Notes under the pieces: model-generated
Databases searched by the model: none
Told to the model about the DNA's origin: nothing
Seen by the model: the letters and a program-made list of their open reading frames with translations, nothing else
Program-made: the position numbers and the translations under genes
Assembly: GCA_025458905.1 (NCBI GenBank)
Contig: JALORN010000004.1
Location: forward strand, 62,001-126,000
Source of the DNA: Steroidobacteraceae bacterium
Lineage (GTDB): Bacteria; Pseudomonadota; Gammaproteobacteria; Steroidobacterales; Steroidobacteraceae
Length of the DNA: 64,000 nt
Direction of reading: 5' to 3'
Part shown: positions 1 through 9,334 of the stretch, in pieces
How positions within the stretch are numbered: the stretch's first letter is position 1
How the letters are laid out: the number at the start of each line of letters is the position of its first letter

Positions 1-148
1 CCACGGCGTGGCGCCGGCGCTCGAGACGCCGCTGGTAGGTCTCGCCGGCGAGCCACAGCGCGCGCCCGAACAGCCAGGCGAGGCCGAGCAGCGTCGGCAG
101 CAGCAGCCCGTTCGACAGCCAGTAGAGTGCGTCCGCGAACCACTTCAT
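1..148 (-). CDS. ExbB/TolQ/MotA-like proton channel protein, 5' end only
   Basis: Only the first 49 codons lie in the window; the gene runs off the left edge. The visible part starts with a short amphipathic stretch, has one hydrophobic segment (about residues 8-30), then a basic helix rich in Arg, the usual opening of MotA/TolQ/ExbB proton-channel subunits. The ATG (146-148) overlaps the TGA of the upstream membrane-protein gene as ATGA, so translation is probably coupled. Position as last visible gene of a CobN-like / membrane protein operon facing a TonB receptor fits a dedicated energiser for that receptor or for the chelatase. The family call rests on a short N-terminus plus context. Confidence 0.6.
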   Translation of the reverse strand, partial: MKWFADALYWLSNGLLLPTLLGLAWLFGRALWLAGETYQRRLERRRHAV

Positions 149-819
149 CGACGGGACCTCCGGCGTTCGCGGACGAAGCCCGCCGCCGCGACCAGCAAGC
201 CACCCGCGGCGATCGCGGCCAGGGCGACCAGGTCGAGCGGCGGGGCGGTGCCCCCGGGCGGCGCGCTGGCGAGTGCGGCGAGCCAGGCGGCCACGGGCAG
301 CATCGGCAGCGCGCCGGCGAGGCGCAGTTCGAGACGCGCGGCCGGCGCGCGTGTCGCCATGGCGAGCAGGGTGGCGCCGGCGAACGTCGCGGCGAGCACG
401 CCGGCCGCGACCCGCACGCGCAGCGTGCCGAAGGCCAGCGTGTCCGCCGACTGGGCGGCGATCACGCACGCACCGAAGACGGCGAGCGGGGCGGTGAGCG
501 GTGGGCTCCAGCGCAGCAGCGCCTGCTCGCGCCCGCTCGCGGTTCCCCAGAGCGCACGGACCGTGAGCGCGCCGCCGGCCATCGCGTCGAGCGTCGCCAA
601 CGCCGCGAGGTCCCGGGCGCGTTCCGCCTCGCCGAGCCAGAGCGTCAGGTCGCGCAGCCCGGTCTCGAGTGCGAGTGGCAGCAGCAGCCACGTCAGCAGC
701 GCGAGCAGCGACGCCGCGACCAGCCGGGCTGGTGCGCCGGGCAGCGCGGCTGCCCAGGCCAGCAGCGACAGCGCGGCCAGCGACGCGAGCAGCGTTGCGG
801 CAACCAGCGGTGCGCTCAC
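145..819 (-). CDS. polytopic inner-membrane protein of the CobN-like operon
   Basis: A 224-residue, strongly hydrophobic protein with about six or seven membrane segments and a basic C-terminal tail. I chose the GTG at 819 because it overlaps the TGA of the CobN-like gene (GTGA); the frame stays open upstream only inside that gene. Its own TGA overlaps the ATG of the ExbB-like gene. I recognise no specific family. Membrane proteins of this sort accompany CobN-like plus ExbB-like modules in proteobacteria and methanogens, so a role in the same metal-uptake or metal-insertion complex is inferred from context only. Confidence 0.7.
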   Translation of the reverse strand: MSAPLVAATLLASLAALSLLAWAAALPGAPARLVAASLLALLTWLLLPLALETGLRDLTLWLGEAERARDLAALATLDAMAGGALTVRALWGTASGREQALLRWSPPLTAPLAVFGACVIAAQSADTLAFGTLRVRVAAGVLAATFAGATLLAMATRAPAARLELRLAGALPMLPVAAWLAALASAPPGGTAPPLDLVALAAIAAGGLLVAAAGFVRERRRSRR

Positions 820-3800
820 GCGGCAGCGGGACGGCGGCGGCGGACCGCGAACAGCAGGCCGCCGAGGCCGGCGAGCGCGGCGAGCCACCACAGCCAGGAG
901 GGCGCCGCGAAGCGCGCGGCCTCGTCGCTCGACGCCCGGCGCGCCGGGGCGTCCTCGGCCTTCAGCACGACCGCGGCAGGTGCCTCGGCCGCGAGCCTCT
1001 CGGTCGCCGCCTTGCGGGCCTGCTCGTAGGCGTCACGGGCCGCCGGCTCGATCCTGGCGGCGATGAACTGCGCGAGCGGTGCGTTGTCGCAGGTGAAGCC
1101 GGTGCAGGAGAGTCCGTGCGCGGCGACCAGTGCCTGATGCAGCCGGGCGAGCTCGCGCAGCTGCGTGGCGTCGGCCTGCCAGAGGCCCTTGCGTGCGGTC
1201 TCGAGCATCACCGCCGTGATCTCCTGCAGCGCCGCCGGGTTCTCGCGCTCGAAGAAGCGGCGTACCCCGAGACCGTAGCGGTCGCGGACGTAGACCTCGT
1301 GCAGGTCGTTCCAGAGCGAGTCCTTGATCACCTCCGGCTTCATCACGTTCCAGCCATAGGTGTTGCGGAAGGTCTCGGCGAACTTCTCGGCCGACGAGGC
1401 GCCGCCGGCCGCGAGGTCGGCGATGTACTTCGGGTTCAGCAGCGTGGCGCGCGACTCGACTGCGATCGCCTCGCCGGCTTCCTGCACGTAGGCATTGCCC
1501 GCGGCGCGGAAGTCGTTGAAGTATGCGTCCGGGTCCTGGCCGGTGACCTCGCGCACCGCGAGGTTCAGGCCGCCCATGAACTCGTACACGTGGTCCAGCG
1601 ACAGCGGGCCCCAGGTGTTGCTCTCGCGCGGCTGGATCACCGCCTCGGTGCCCATCAGGGCGGCTTCGAACACGCCTTCGGTGTACTGGCTCCAGAGCTC
1701 GCCCTCGGCATAGGTCGCACCCATGTTGGAGAGGTAGGTGCGCGCGACCTCCGAGTCCTCGCTCCAGCGCCCGCCGGACTCGACCATCTGCATGATGCCG
1801 GTGCCGTAGGCGCCGTTCGCGCCGCCGAACACCCGCACCCCGGCGAGGCGCCGGGCCTGCGCCGGCGCGAGGCCGCGCGCCTTCAGCGCGCGCTCGCTGG
1901 CAGCGACGCTCTCGGCGACGGCGTTCGGCGCCTCGGCGGTGGCCGTCTCCTGCGCCGCCAGCGCGACCGCCTTGTTGATCAGGTAGAGGCGCGAGGCCGC
2001 CAGGTCGCGGAACTGCCCGGCGGTCTGCACCACCACGTCGACCCGCGGGCGGCCGAGGCGCGCGGCCGGCACGGCGACCACGTCGACGACGCGGCCGAAC
2101 GGATCGCGCACCGGCTCGACGCCGAGCAGCCACAGCACCTGGGCCAGCGTCGCGCCCTCGGTCTGGACGAAGTCGCCGGGCCAAAGCGTCACGCTGACCT
2201 TGCGCGGCCAGGCGCCGCCGTGGGTGCGGCGGTGCTGCTCGACCAGCGACTGCGCGAGCAGCGTGCCGGTCTGCCACGCGGCGGCCGACGGCGTCTTCTC
2301 GGCATCGATCGAATACATGTTGCGGCCGGTCGGCAGGCTCGCCGGGCTGGTGATCGGGTCGCCACCGGTGGACGGCGGCACGAAGCCGCCGGCCAGCGCG
2401 TTGACCAGCGCATCGAGCTCGCGCGGCGTGCTCGCGCGCAGGTCGACGGGATAGCGGGGCACCGCGGCGAGCTGCTCGCGGACCGTGGCAACGGCGCGCG
2501 CGATCGACTGTTCGCGGCCCTCGAGGGCGGCGCGATGCGCCAGCAGGCGTTCGCGGAACGCCGTGGTGGCCGCATCGAAGCCGGGCGCGGCGAGCTGGGC
2601 GGCGACGCTCGCGGCCCGCGCGTCGTCGCGTTGCCGGATCGCCGCGGCGAGCTCGCGATGCTCGCGGTAGAAGTCCAGCGCCTCCAGCACCGGCCCGATG
2701 TCGTCGAGCGTCAGGGCATCGACGAAGCGCGAGTCGGCGGCGGTGGCCATCGACTGCGCGAGCACGGCGACGTTCGCAGGCTCGAGCGCGCGGCGCACCC
2801 GCTCGTCCTGCACCGCGCGCCGCGCGACCGCCACCTTCGCTTCCAGCGCCGGGTCGGCGAGCAGTTGCAGGGCGAGCGTGCGGGCCGGCGGCGCCTGCAT
2901 CGCCTGCAGCAGCGCGCGCACGTCGGGGTCCCCCGCGACCGCCAGTGCCTTGGCCATCGCCGGGATCACTCGGGCGATCTTGCGGGCGCGTTCCATCTGC
3001 GCGGGGTCGAGCGTCTGCGACGCCTGGGCGAACTCGCGGTCGGAACGCAGCGTCTCGATGAACGCCTTTTTCTCCGGATGCGGCAGCACCTTCGCCAGCA
3101 GCTCGCGCAGCGCCTGCGCATCGGCCGGGGCGGCGGCGGTCGCGGGCGCGGCCGGCCTCGCGCCGCCCGCGCCCATCTGGATGAAGCCGACGATGATCTC
3201 GTCGTCCGACGGACGCCTGCGCGCGTCCGTCCAGGCCGCGGCCCGTTGCTGGTCGGCGCGCGGCACCGCGGCGTCGAGTGCGGCGGCCGGCCCGGCCCCG
3301 AGGGCCTTGCGGATCAACTCGTCCGCCGGCTCGCGGTAACGGGTGCGCATCAGCCGCTCGTCGCGCCGGGCCCCGGGCGCGAGCCGGCCGCGCGCCTCGT
3401 CGAGCGTGGCGAGCGAGTAGCTGAGCGGGTCGATCGCGATCAGCCGGGCCGTGGCCGCGGCCGCCTCGGCGTCGTAGCCGCGGCCGAGCGCATAGAGCCC
3501 GCGGCTGATCTTCTCGCGCGCGAGCCGCTCGACGTGGTTCGCGAGGCGCTCGACCTGTGCCTCGTCCCAGGGCGTCGCGGCCGGCAGCGACAGGTCCTCG
3601 TGCAGCTTCAGGCGCACCGCGAGCTGCTGCACGTCGCGCAGTGCCTGGGTGCGGACCGCGCCGGCCTCGAGGCCGCCGAGCGCATTGAGGCGCGCGCCGA
3701 GGGTGCGCAGCTCGGAGTAGAGCCCGGACTCCTGGAACGGTGGCGTCAGGTGCGTCACCGTCGTCGTGTAGCTGCGCCGCTTGGCGATGATCGCCTCGCC

Positions 3801-5558
3801 CACGTTGCCCATCGTGTAGACGTAGAAGTGCGGCGTGTTGCCGATCAGCGCGTCGGACCAGTCGCGATCCGACAGCGCGACCTGCTTCCAGGGCGTGAAC
3901 TCCAGGCTGCCGTGGGTGCCGAAGTGCACGATCGCATCCGCCGCGAAGCCACGGCGCACCCAGAGGTAGGCGGCGAGGTAGGCGTGGGGCGGCGCCTCCT
4001 TCGTGCCGTGCACCACCTTGAACGTGTCGCGGCCGACGCCGGCCAGCGGCTGCGGCAGGATCGCGACGTTGCCGAACTCGATCCGCGCGACCGTGACCGG
4101 CTCGTCGCGGCCGTCGCGCACGCCCATGTAGTCGCCCGGCGGCGGGCCGAACTTCGCATCGACGGCCGCGCACATCTCGTCCGCCAGCTCCTCGCGACAC
4201 CACTGCGCAAACTGCTTCGCGGGGATCCGCACCGGGTTGCCGTCCGCGAGGAAGCGCTCGAAGTCGCCCCGGGCGTACGGCCCGATGATCGGACCCTGGC
4301 GCTGGATCAGCTCGCCGAACGCCTGCTCGCTCTCGGGCAGCCCGGTCACGGTGTAGCCCGCGTCCCGCAGCCGTCGCAGCGTCGCATACAGCGAGGGCAG
4401 CACCTCGAGGTCGGCCGCCGCCATCGCGTTCTGGCCCGGCCCCTTGTAGTAGACGATCGCGACGCGCTTGTCGGCGTTGGCGGCACGCCGGAGCTTCAGC
4501 CACTTCTCGACCATGCCGACGAAGCGCTCGAGACGCTCCGGGATCGCCTTGAACACCTGGTTGCCGTCGGCGTCGGGGAACTGGGCGTTGACCGCATAGG
4601 GCGCCACGGCCCCGTCGATCTCCGGCAGCACCACGTTCATCGTCAGCAGGGCGCCGGCGAAGCCCTGCTGGTCCTCGAGCCAGTCGGCGTGGGGCTGGAA
4701 CAGCGAAACCGGCGCGAGCATCGGGATGTTGCGAGCCGTCAGCCAGTCGCGCGCCTCGTCGGCCTGGCCGAGCGTGAGCCGGCCGTGCGGCATCATCACC
4801 ACCAGGTCCGGGTCGATTGCCTGCAGGAACTCGAGGCGCTTCTGCGCCGCGGCGATCGGGTAGACGCGCAGCCCGCGCTCCTCCAGCGCGCCGATCATTG
4901 CATCGAGGTGGTCGCGGTTGGCGTTGAAGGGTCCGGGTACGCTGGTGAGCAGCGCGATCTTCGGGCCGTCGGCCCGGAACTGCGGCTGGGTCGCGTACCA
5001 GCGCTCGAAGCCCGCGACGTCGGTGAACAGCAGCGCCTCGTCGAGGTGGAACAGCAGGTCCGAGCCGATCTGCTCGGGCGGCGCGACCTGCGCGGCGAAC
5101 AGCCGCTTGCCGTCGAGCGCGCTGCGCGCGTATTCGAGCAGGCGCCGGTAGTTGGTCGTGCCGCCGTTGCGGAGGTAGGCGCCGACGTAGTCGAGGTCGC
5201 GGCCCGCGAGATTGGTGACGTCGATGTCCGGGTTGGTCGGCGCCTCCATGTAGAGCCGCGTGCCTGCCGCACCGGCGCGGCGCACCAGCGCCTGCTGGGC
5301 CGCGTCGAGCTGCAGCGCGCGGCCGAACAGCAGCGCCACGTCGTAGCGGCCGATCTGCCCGAGTTCCTCGAGCGGCAGCACTTCCGCGCGCACCCAGGCG
5401 GGCTGGGACTTGATGATCCGCGACGCCTGGAAGCCGGGATAGTTGACGAGCGCGACGCGCGTCGGCGCGGCGTACCGCGACCAGGCGAGCCAGCCGGCTC
5501 CGGCCAGCAGCAGCGCGGCGAGCGCGAGGGCGACGGCGCGCAGCGGTGGCCGGCGCAT
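816..5558 (-). CDS. membrane-anchored CobN-like chelatase subunit (CobN/BchH family)
   Basis: About 1580 residues, longer than classical CobN. The core has the family hallmarks, including the GTHGSLEF motif followed by TPWKQ, and the FERFLADGNP stretch. Unlike cytoplasmic CobN, it begins with an uncleaved-looking signal anchor (residues 7-26 hydrophobic) and ends with a hydrophobic segment followed by Arg-rich residues. The large domain is therefore probably tethered and periplasm-facing. The ATG at 5558 overlaps the TGA of the DUF1826 gene. CobN-like genes next to TonB receptors and ExbB-like genes occur in Zur-controlled loci, for example the zinc-responsive PA1922-PA1925 cluster of Pseudomonas aeruginosa. 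I infer metal acquisition, not cobalamin synthesis: no cob genes are nearby. Confidence 0.88.
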   Translation of the reverse strand: MRRPPLRAVALALAALLLAGAGWLAWSRYAAPTRVALVNYPGFQASRIIKSQPAWVRAEVLPLEELGQIGRYDVALLFGRALQLDAAQQALVRRAGAAGTRLYMEAPTNPDIDVTNLAGRDLDYVGAYLRNGGTTNYRRLLEYARSALDGKRLFAAQVAPPEQIGSDLLFHLDEALLFTDVAGFERWYATQPQFRADGPKIALLTSVPGPFNANRDHLDAMIGALEERGLRVYPIAAAQKRLEFLQAIDPDLVVMMPHGRLTLGQADEARDWLTARNIPMLAPVSLFQPHADWLEDQQGFAGALLTMNVVLPEIDGAVAPYAVNAQFPDADGNQVFKAIPERLERFVGMVEKWLKLRRAANADKRVAIVYYKGPGQNAMAAADLEVLPSLYATLRRLRDAGYTVTGLPESEQAFGELIQRQGPIIGPYARGDFERFLADGNPVRIPAKQFAQWCREELADEMCAAVDAKFGPPPGDYMGVRDGRDEPVTVARIEFGNVAILPQPLAGVGRDTFKVVHGTKEAPPHAYLAAYLWVRRGFAADAIVHFGTHGSLEFTPWKQVALSDRDWSDALIGNTPHFYVYTMGNVGEAIIAKRRSYTTTVTHLTPPFQESGLYSELRTLGARLNALGGLEAGAVRTQALRDVQQLAVRLKLHEDLSLPAATPWDEAQVERLANHVERLAREKISRGLYALGRGYDAEAAAATARLIAIDPLSYSLATLDEARGRLAPGARRDERLMRTRYREPADELIRKALGAGPAAALDAAVPRADQQRAAAWTDARRRPSDDEIIVGFIQMGAGGARPAAPATAAAPADAQALRELLAKVLPHPEKKAFIETLRSDREFAQASQTLDPAQMERARKIARVIPAMAKALAVAGDPDVRALLQAMQAPPARTLALQLLADPALEAKVAVARRAVQDERVRRALEPANVAVLAQSMATAADSRFVDALTLDDIGPVLEALDFYREHRELAAAIRQRDDARAASVAAQLAAPGFDAATTAFRERLLAHRAALEGREQSIARAVATVREQLAAVPRYPVDLRASTPRELDALVNALAGGFVPPSTGGDPITSPASLPTGRNMYSIDAEKTPSAAAWQTGTLLAQSLVEQHRRTHGGAWPRKVSVTLWPGDFVQTEGATLAQVLWLLGVEPVRDPFGRVVDVVAVPAARLGRPRVDVVVQTAGQFRDLAASRLYLINKAVALAAQETATAEAPNAVAESVAASERALKARGLAPAQARRLAGVRVFGGANGAYGTGIMQMVESGGRWSEDSEVARTYLSNMGATYAEGELWSQYTEGVFEAALMGTEAVIQPRESNTWGPLSLDHVYEFMGGLNLAVREVTGQDPDAYFNDFRAAGNAYVQEAGEAIAVESRATLLNPKYIADLAAGGASSAEKFAETFRNTYGWNVMKPEVIKDSLWNDLHEVYVRDRYGLGVRRFFERENPAALQEITAVMLETARKGLWQADATQLRELARLHQALVAAHGLSCTGFTCDNAPLAQFIAARIEPAARDAYEQARKAATERLAAEAPAAVVLKAEDAPARRASSDEAARFAAPSWLWWLAALAGLGGLLFAVRRRRPAAA

Positions 5559-6145
5559 CAGAGTGCGTCCAGCGTGAGCAGCACGCGTGTCTCGCCGGGG
5601 CGCAGCCCGGGCGAGCGGTGCAGGCAGGGATCGCAGGCGAGCCCCGGCCAGGTCTCGCCCTTGGCGAACAGCACGTCGTGCGCCTGCGCCTGGTGCACGG
5701 TGTCGCCCGCGAGCCACTCGGTGGCCGGACCGCGATAGGTCGTCATCAGCCGCAACGCGACCCGATCGACGTGGAACCGCGGGCAGGTCGCGCGCTCGGT
5801 GACGTCGACCCTCAGCCCCAGCGTGTCGGCGCCCGTGAGCGTCGCGAACACGTCGCAGAGCAGCGCGACGTCGCGCGCCAGCGCCGAGCGCGGCGCGATG
5901 CCGAGCTCGTGGGCCAGCGTGTCGGCATCGGCCCGCGCGCTGCGGAGCGTGCGCATCAGGCGCAAGGGCTCGCGGGGCCACAGGCGCGCGCCTGCTGCTG
6001 CGGCGCCGAGTCGGCGCTTCCACACGACCAGGTTCACCTGCGGGTCGAACAGCCGTTCCACCTCGGCGAGCGCGCTGACCTCGACCGCGGCCGGGGCGAC
6101 GCGGGGGCGCAGGGACGGCGAGGACGCGAGCGCAGTGGCGGTCAT
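5558..6145 (-). CDS. DUF1826 family protein
   Basis: A 195-residue soluble protein with no signal peptide. It carries the conserved block CPRFHVDRVALRL followed by TTYRGPATEW and a C-terminal CDPCLHRSPG segment; the Cys and His residues look like possible metal ligands. DUF1826 members are repeatedly found in zinc-starvation (Zur) regulons with COG0523 or TonB genes, which matches the operator just upstream. First gene of the operon; its TGA overlaps the ATG of the CobN-like gene by one base. I prefer the ATG at 6145, preceded by GGAG at nine bases, over an in-frame GTG at 6160. Biochemical function unknown. Confidence 0.82.
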   Translation of the reverse strand: MTATALASSPSLRPRVAPAAVEVSALAEVERLFDPQVNLVVWKRRLGAAAAGARLWPREPLRLMRTLRSARADADTLAHELGIAPRSALARDVALLCDVFATLTGADTLGLRVDVTERATCPRFHVDRVALRLMTTYRGPATEWLAGDTVHQAQAHDVLFAKGETWPGLACDPCLHRSPGLRPGETRVLLTLDAL

Positions 6146-6191
6146 GCGGCGGGTCTCCACATCGAGCCCTCGACGGGGGACTCGTAAAGTA

Positions 6192-6206
6192 TGTTATATC
6201 ATAACA
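6192..6206. promoter_or_regulatory. Zur-type operator (perfect inverted repeat)
   Basis: TGTTAT-ATC-ATAACA, a perfect 6-3-6 inverted repeat in the 94 bp between the divergent DUF1826 and TonB-receptor genes. It closely matches the gammaproteobacterial Zur consensus (ATGTTATA..TATAACAT). It is an AT-rich island in very GC-rich DNA and sits where it would cover both promoters. Zinc-dependent repression of both transcripts is inferred. Confidence 0.8.
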
Positions 6207-6239
6207 ACATCACGGCCTCGCCCGCCAAGGAGATCCCTC

Positions 6240-8273
6240 GTGCGCCATCCCTCATCGTCCCTCGCGACGGCCGCAGCCTTGCTCGTACCCCCGCTGCTCG
6301 CCGCCACGGCGTTCGGCCAGGCCGCAACCGACCCCGCGGAGCCGCTGGAGGAGGTCGTCGTCAGTGCCAGCAAGCACGCCGCACCGCCGCGCGACGTCGC
6401 CGCGTCGGTGAGCGTCGTCGAAGGCGAGCTGCTGCGCAGCCTGCAGGCGAACAGCCTCGCCGACGTGCTGCTGGGCCTGCCCAACGTGCGCATGGAAGGC
6501 GGGCCGCGTGCCAACGGCGAGCTGCCGCAGATCCGCGGGCTCGGCGGCAACCGCGTCATCGTGCTGGTCGATGGCGCCCGCCAGTCGTTCCTGAACGCCC
6601 GCAAGGGCGGCATCTTCCTCACGCCCGACCTCGTGAAGCGCGTCGAGGTCGTGCGCGGCCCGATGTCCTCGCTCTATGGCAGCGGCGCGCTCGGCGGCGT
6701 CCTGACCGTCGAGACCAAGCGCGCGGCGGACCTGCTGCTGCCGGGCCAGACGCTCGGCGGATTCGCCACCGCCGGCTTCGAGAGCGCCAGCGATGCTCAG
6801 GTGCTGACGGGAGGCCTCGCCGCAACCCTTGGCGGCCTCGACCTGATGCTGGCCGCCACCGATCGCCAGGCCGAGAACCTCGCGCTGAGCGACGGCAGCG
6901 AGCTGCCGTTCTCGGCTGCCGACGGTCGCGATCTCGTGCTGAGCGCCGCCTGGTCGCCCGCCGCCGGCCACTCGCTGAACGCCGGCGTCAACCGTTACCG
7001 CGAGACCGGGCTGTCGCCGGTGCTGCCCGATGCGGTGATCGGCGGCGCCAACGTGATCGCCGATCGCGAGACGCTGCGCGACACCGCCCACCTGCGCTAC
7101 CGCTTCCGGCCGCAGGGCAACGACGCGATCGACCTGAGCGCCGTCGTGTACCGCAACGAGCTGGAGGTCGAGGAGCGCCGTCTCGACGGCCAGAACGAGT
7201 CCGAGCGGCTCGCGACCCTCGGCGCCGACGTGTTCAACCGCGCCCGCTTCGCCACCGGATCGCTGCAGCACACGGTGATCCTCGGCGCCGAGTACTTCCG
7301 GGACGAGTTCCGTGGCGCGCTGAACGGCGGTCGCAAGCCCGCCTTCCCGGACGGCGACGGCAGCGCCTGGGGCATCTACCTGCAGGACGAGATCGCCTTC
7401 GGCGCCGAGGGCCGCTTCGCGCTGATCCCCGGCCTGCGTTACGACTCCTACGAGCTGCGCGGCGACGCCTTCGCGACGCGCAACGAAGACAGCGAGGTGT
7501 CGGCGAAGTTCGCGGCGCGCTGGCGCGCGACCGAAGCCCTGACCCTGTTCGGCTCCTGGGGCGAAGGCTTCAACAAGCCCCTGCTGCAGGACATCTACCG
7601 CACCGGCGTGCACTTCCCGGTGCGCATCAGCCCGCCGCCGCCGGTGTTCAACTTCTTCGTGCCGAATCCGGGTCTGCGCGCCGAACGCGCCGACACCTGG
7701 GAACTCGGCGCCCGCGATGCGCGCACCCTCGATGCGGCGCCGGACCTCCGCATCTCCAGCGAGGTCGTCTACTTCCAGACCCGCGCCCAGGACTTCATCG
7801 CCCTGCAGGTGAACGCACCACCCACAAACACCACCTTGCTGCAGAACCTCGATCGGGTCGAGCTCGACGGAGTGGAAGCCTCGCTGCGCATCGATCACGC
7901 GCGGGCCTGGGCGAGCCTCGCCTACGGCCAGGTGCGCGGCGAGGTCGTGTCCGCGGCGACGCCGCTGCGCGACGTGCCGGGCGACACCTGGACCGCCGAC
8001 CTCGGGCTGCGGATCGCGCCGCTCGACGCGTCGATCGGCTGGCGCCTCATCTACGGCGAAGCGCAGGACCGCGCACCGACGCCCGCCGAGCGCGCCGCGA
8101 GCTATGCGGTGAACGACCTGTACGTCGCGTGGGAGCCCGAGGTGCGCTGGGCGCGCCGCCTGGAGGTGCGGCTGCGCGTCAACAACCTGTTCGACCGCCA
8201 GTACCAGCCTGCCGGCAACCGCATCCCCGAGGTCGGACGCGACCTTCGGCTCGGCGTCAGCGTGCAACCCTAG
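6240..8273 (+). CDS. TonB-dependent outer-membrane receptor (zinc-locus, CirA/HmuR-like)
   Basis: 677 residues. A Sec signal ends near FGQA, followed by the plug domain (EEVVVSASK TonB box, RIRGLGGNRVIVLVDG-type plug motif, RVEVVRGPMSSLYGSGALGG) and a beta-barrel ending in a C-terminal strand. The start is decided by a strong ribosome site: AAGGAG seven bases before GTG 6240; longer in-frame extensions run back through the operator and into the opposite-strand gene. It stands alone on this strand, divergent from the CobN-like operon and sharing its Zur-type operator. The ligand is probably a zinc chelate or a metal-tetrapyrrole-like compound; this is inference from context. Confidence 0.9.
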   Translation: MRHPSSSLATAAALLVPPLLAATAFGQAATDPAEPLEEVVVSASKHAAPPRDVAASVSVVEGELLRSLQANSLADVLLGLPNVRMEGGPRANGELPQIRGLGGNRVIVLVDGARQSFLNARKGGIFLTPDLVKRVEVVRGPMSSLYGSGALGGVLTVETKRAADLLLPGQTLGGFATAGFESASDAQVLTGGLAATLGGLDLMLAATDRQAENLALSDGSELPFSAADGRDLVLSAAWSPAAGHSLNAGVNRYRETGLSPVLPDAVIGGANVIADRETLRDTAHLRYRFRPQGNDAIDLSAVVYRNELEVEERRLDGQNESERLATLGADVFNRARFATGSLQHTVILGAEYFRDEFRGALNGGRKPAFPDGDGSAWGIYLQDEIAFGAEGRFALIPGLRYDSYELRGDAFATRNEDSEVSAKFAARWRATEALTLFGSWGEGFNKPLLQDIYRTGVHFPVRISPPPPVFNFFVPNPGLRAERADTWELGARDARTLDAAPDLRISSEVVYFQTRAQDFIALQVNAPPTNTTLLQNLDRVELDGVEASLRIDHARAWASLAYGQVRGEVVSAATPLRDVPGDTWTADLGLRIAPLDASIGWRLIYGEAQDRAPTPAERAASYAVNDLYVAWEPEVRWARRLEVRLRVNNLFDRQYQPAGNRIPEVGRDLRLGVSVQP

Positions 8274-8311
8274 TTCGCCGCGCCGGCCACACGCGTCGGC
8301 GGGCCGCGCGC

Positions 8312-9334
8312 TCAGCCGTAGTCGAGCGCCCGCGCCTTGCCGCCGAAGATGCGGTAGGCGAACACCGAGTACGCGACGATCACCGGCAGCACGATGACGG
8401 CGCCGACGAAGATGATCATCAGCGACTCCGGCGCGCTCGCGGCCTGCCAGACGTCGATGCGGTCGACGACGAGGTAGGGGAAGGTGCTGTAGGCGAGGCC
8501 GTAGAAGGCGAGCAGGTACAGGCCGACCGTGCAGGCGAAGGGCACCGAGGCGCCGTATTCGTTGCCCTGCGCGAGGCGCACGGGCAGGCGCGCGAGCGAG
8601 CGGTCGGTGGCGAACAGCAGCGCCAGCGTCGCGAGCGGGACCGGCAGCAGCAGCAGGAACTCCGGCAGCGCGAACCAGCGCTCGAACACGCGCTCGTTGA
8701 CCCAGGGCGTCACGATCGACACCGCGCCGATCCCGGCGGCCGCGACCCACAGTGCGCGGCGCGCCCAGCCGACGGCGCGGCGCTGCAGCTCGCCCTCGGT
8801 CTTCATGATCAGCCAGGATGCGCCGATCAGCACGTAGCCCGCGCCGAGACAGACGGCGATCAGCGCACCGAAGGCGTGGCCGGCGAGGCCGCGCTCGAAG
8901 CCGACGATGTAGAGGCCGAGCATGTAGCCCTGCGAGGCCGCGGCGAGCGCCGAGCCGGCGGCGAACAGCCGGTTCCAGCGGCCCTTGTGCGCGGCGCGCG
9001 CCTTGACGCGGAAGTCGAACGAGACGCCGCGCAGGATCAGGCCCACGAGCATCAGCGCCACCGGCAGGTAGAGCGAGGTGAGGATCACGCCGTGCGCCAG
9101 CGGGAACGCCACCAGCAGCACGCCGATGCCGAGCACCAGCCAGGTCTCGTTCGCGTCCCAGAACGGGCCGATCGAGGCGACCATCGTGTCCTTCTCGGGC
9201 TCGCTGCCGAGCGGCAGCAGGATGCCGACGCCGAGGTCGTAGCCGTCGAGGATGACGTAGGCGAGCATCGCGAGGCCCATGACGGCCAGGAATGCGAGCG
9301 GCAGCCAGCCCTCCGGGGTGCCGAGGTCAGGCAT
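8312..9334 (-). CDS. cydB: cytochrome bd-type quinol oxidase subunit II
   Basis: 340 residues with eight to nine membrane segments. The family start LAYVILDGYDLGVGIL and the PFWDANETWLV segment are diagnostic for CydB/CioB. The ATG at 9334 overlaps the end of cydA by 8 bp, so the two are translated together. It forms the membrane partner of CydA in the terminal oxidase that reduces O2 with quinol without pumping protons. No CydX-like small ORF is evident after it; the gene ends 38 bp from the convergent TonB receptor gene. Confidence 0.95.
   Translation of the reverse strand: MPDLGTPEGWLPLAFLAVMGLAMLAYVILDGYDLGVGILLPLGSEPEKDTMVASIGPFWDANETWLVLGIGVLLVAFPLAHGVILTSLYLPVALMLVGLILRGVSFDFRVKARAAHKGRWNRLFAAGSALAAASQGYMLGLYIVGFERGLAGHAFGALIAVCLGAGYVLIGASWLIMKTEGELQRRAVGWARRALWVAAAGIGAVSIVTPWVNERVFERWFALPEFLLLLPVPLATLALLFATDRSLARLPVRLAQGNEYGASVPFACTVGLYLLAFYGLAYSTFPYLVVDRIDVWQAASAPESLMIIFVGAVIVLPVIVAYSVFAYRIFGGKARALDYG

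Noticed and set aside
669-5738. A plus-strand open frame of nearly 1700 codons opposite the CobN-like gene
   Set aside because: Its composition (Arg, Ala, Val, His and Glu rich, no family motifs) is what the reverse strand of a GC-rich gene gives; the minus-strand gene has clear CobN motifs and overlapping operon neighbours.
5799-6239. N-terminal extension of the TonB receptor frame upstream of GTG 6240
   Set aside because: It would cross the Zur-type operator and the opposite-strand DUF1826 gene; a strong ribosome site and the signal peptide support GTG 6240.
6146-6239. A cobalamin riboswitch upstream of the CobN-like or TonB genes
   Set aside because: The spacer is only 94 bp and lacks B12-box-like sequence; a Zur-type operator explains the arrangement better.
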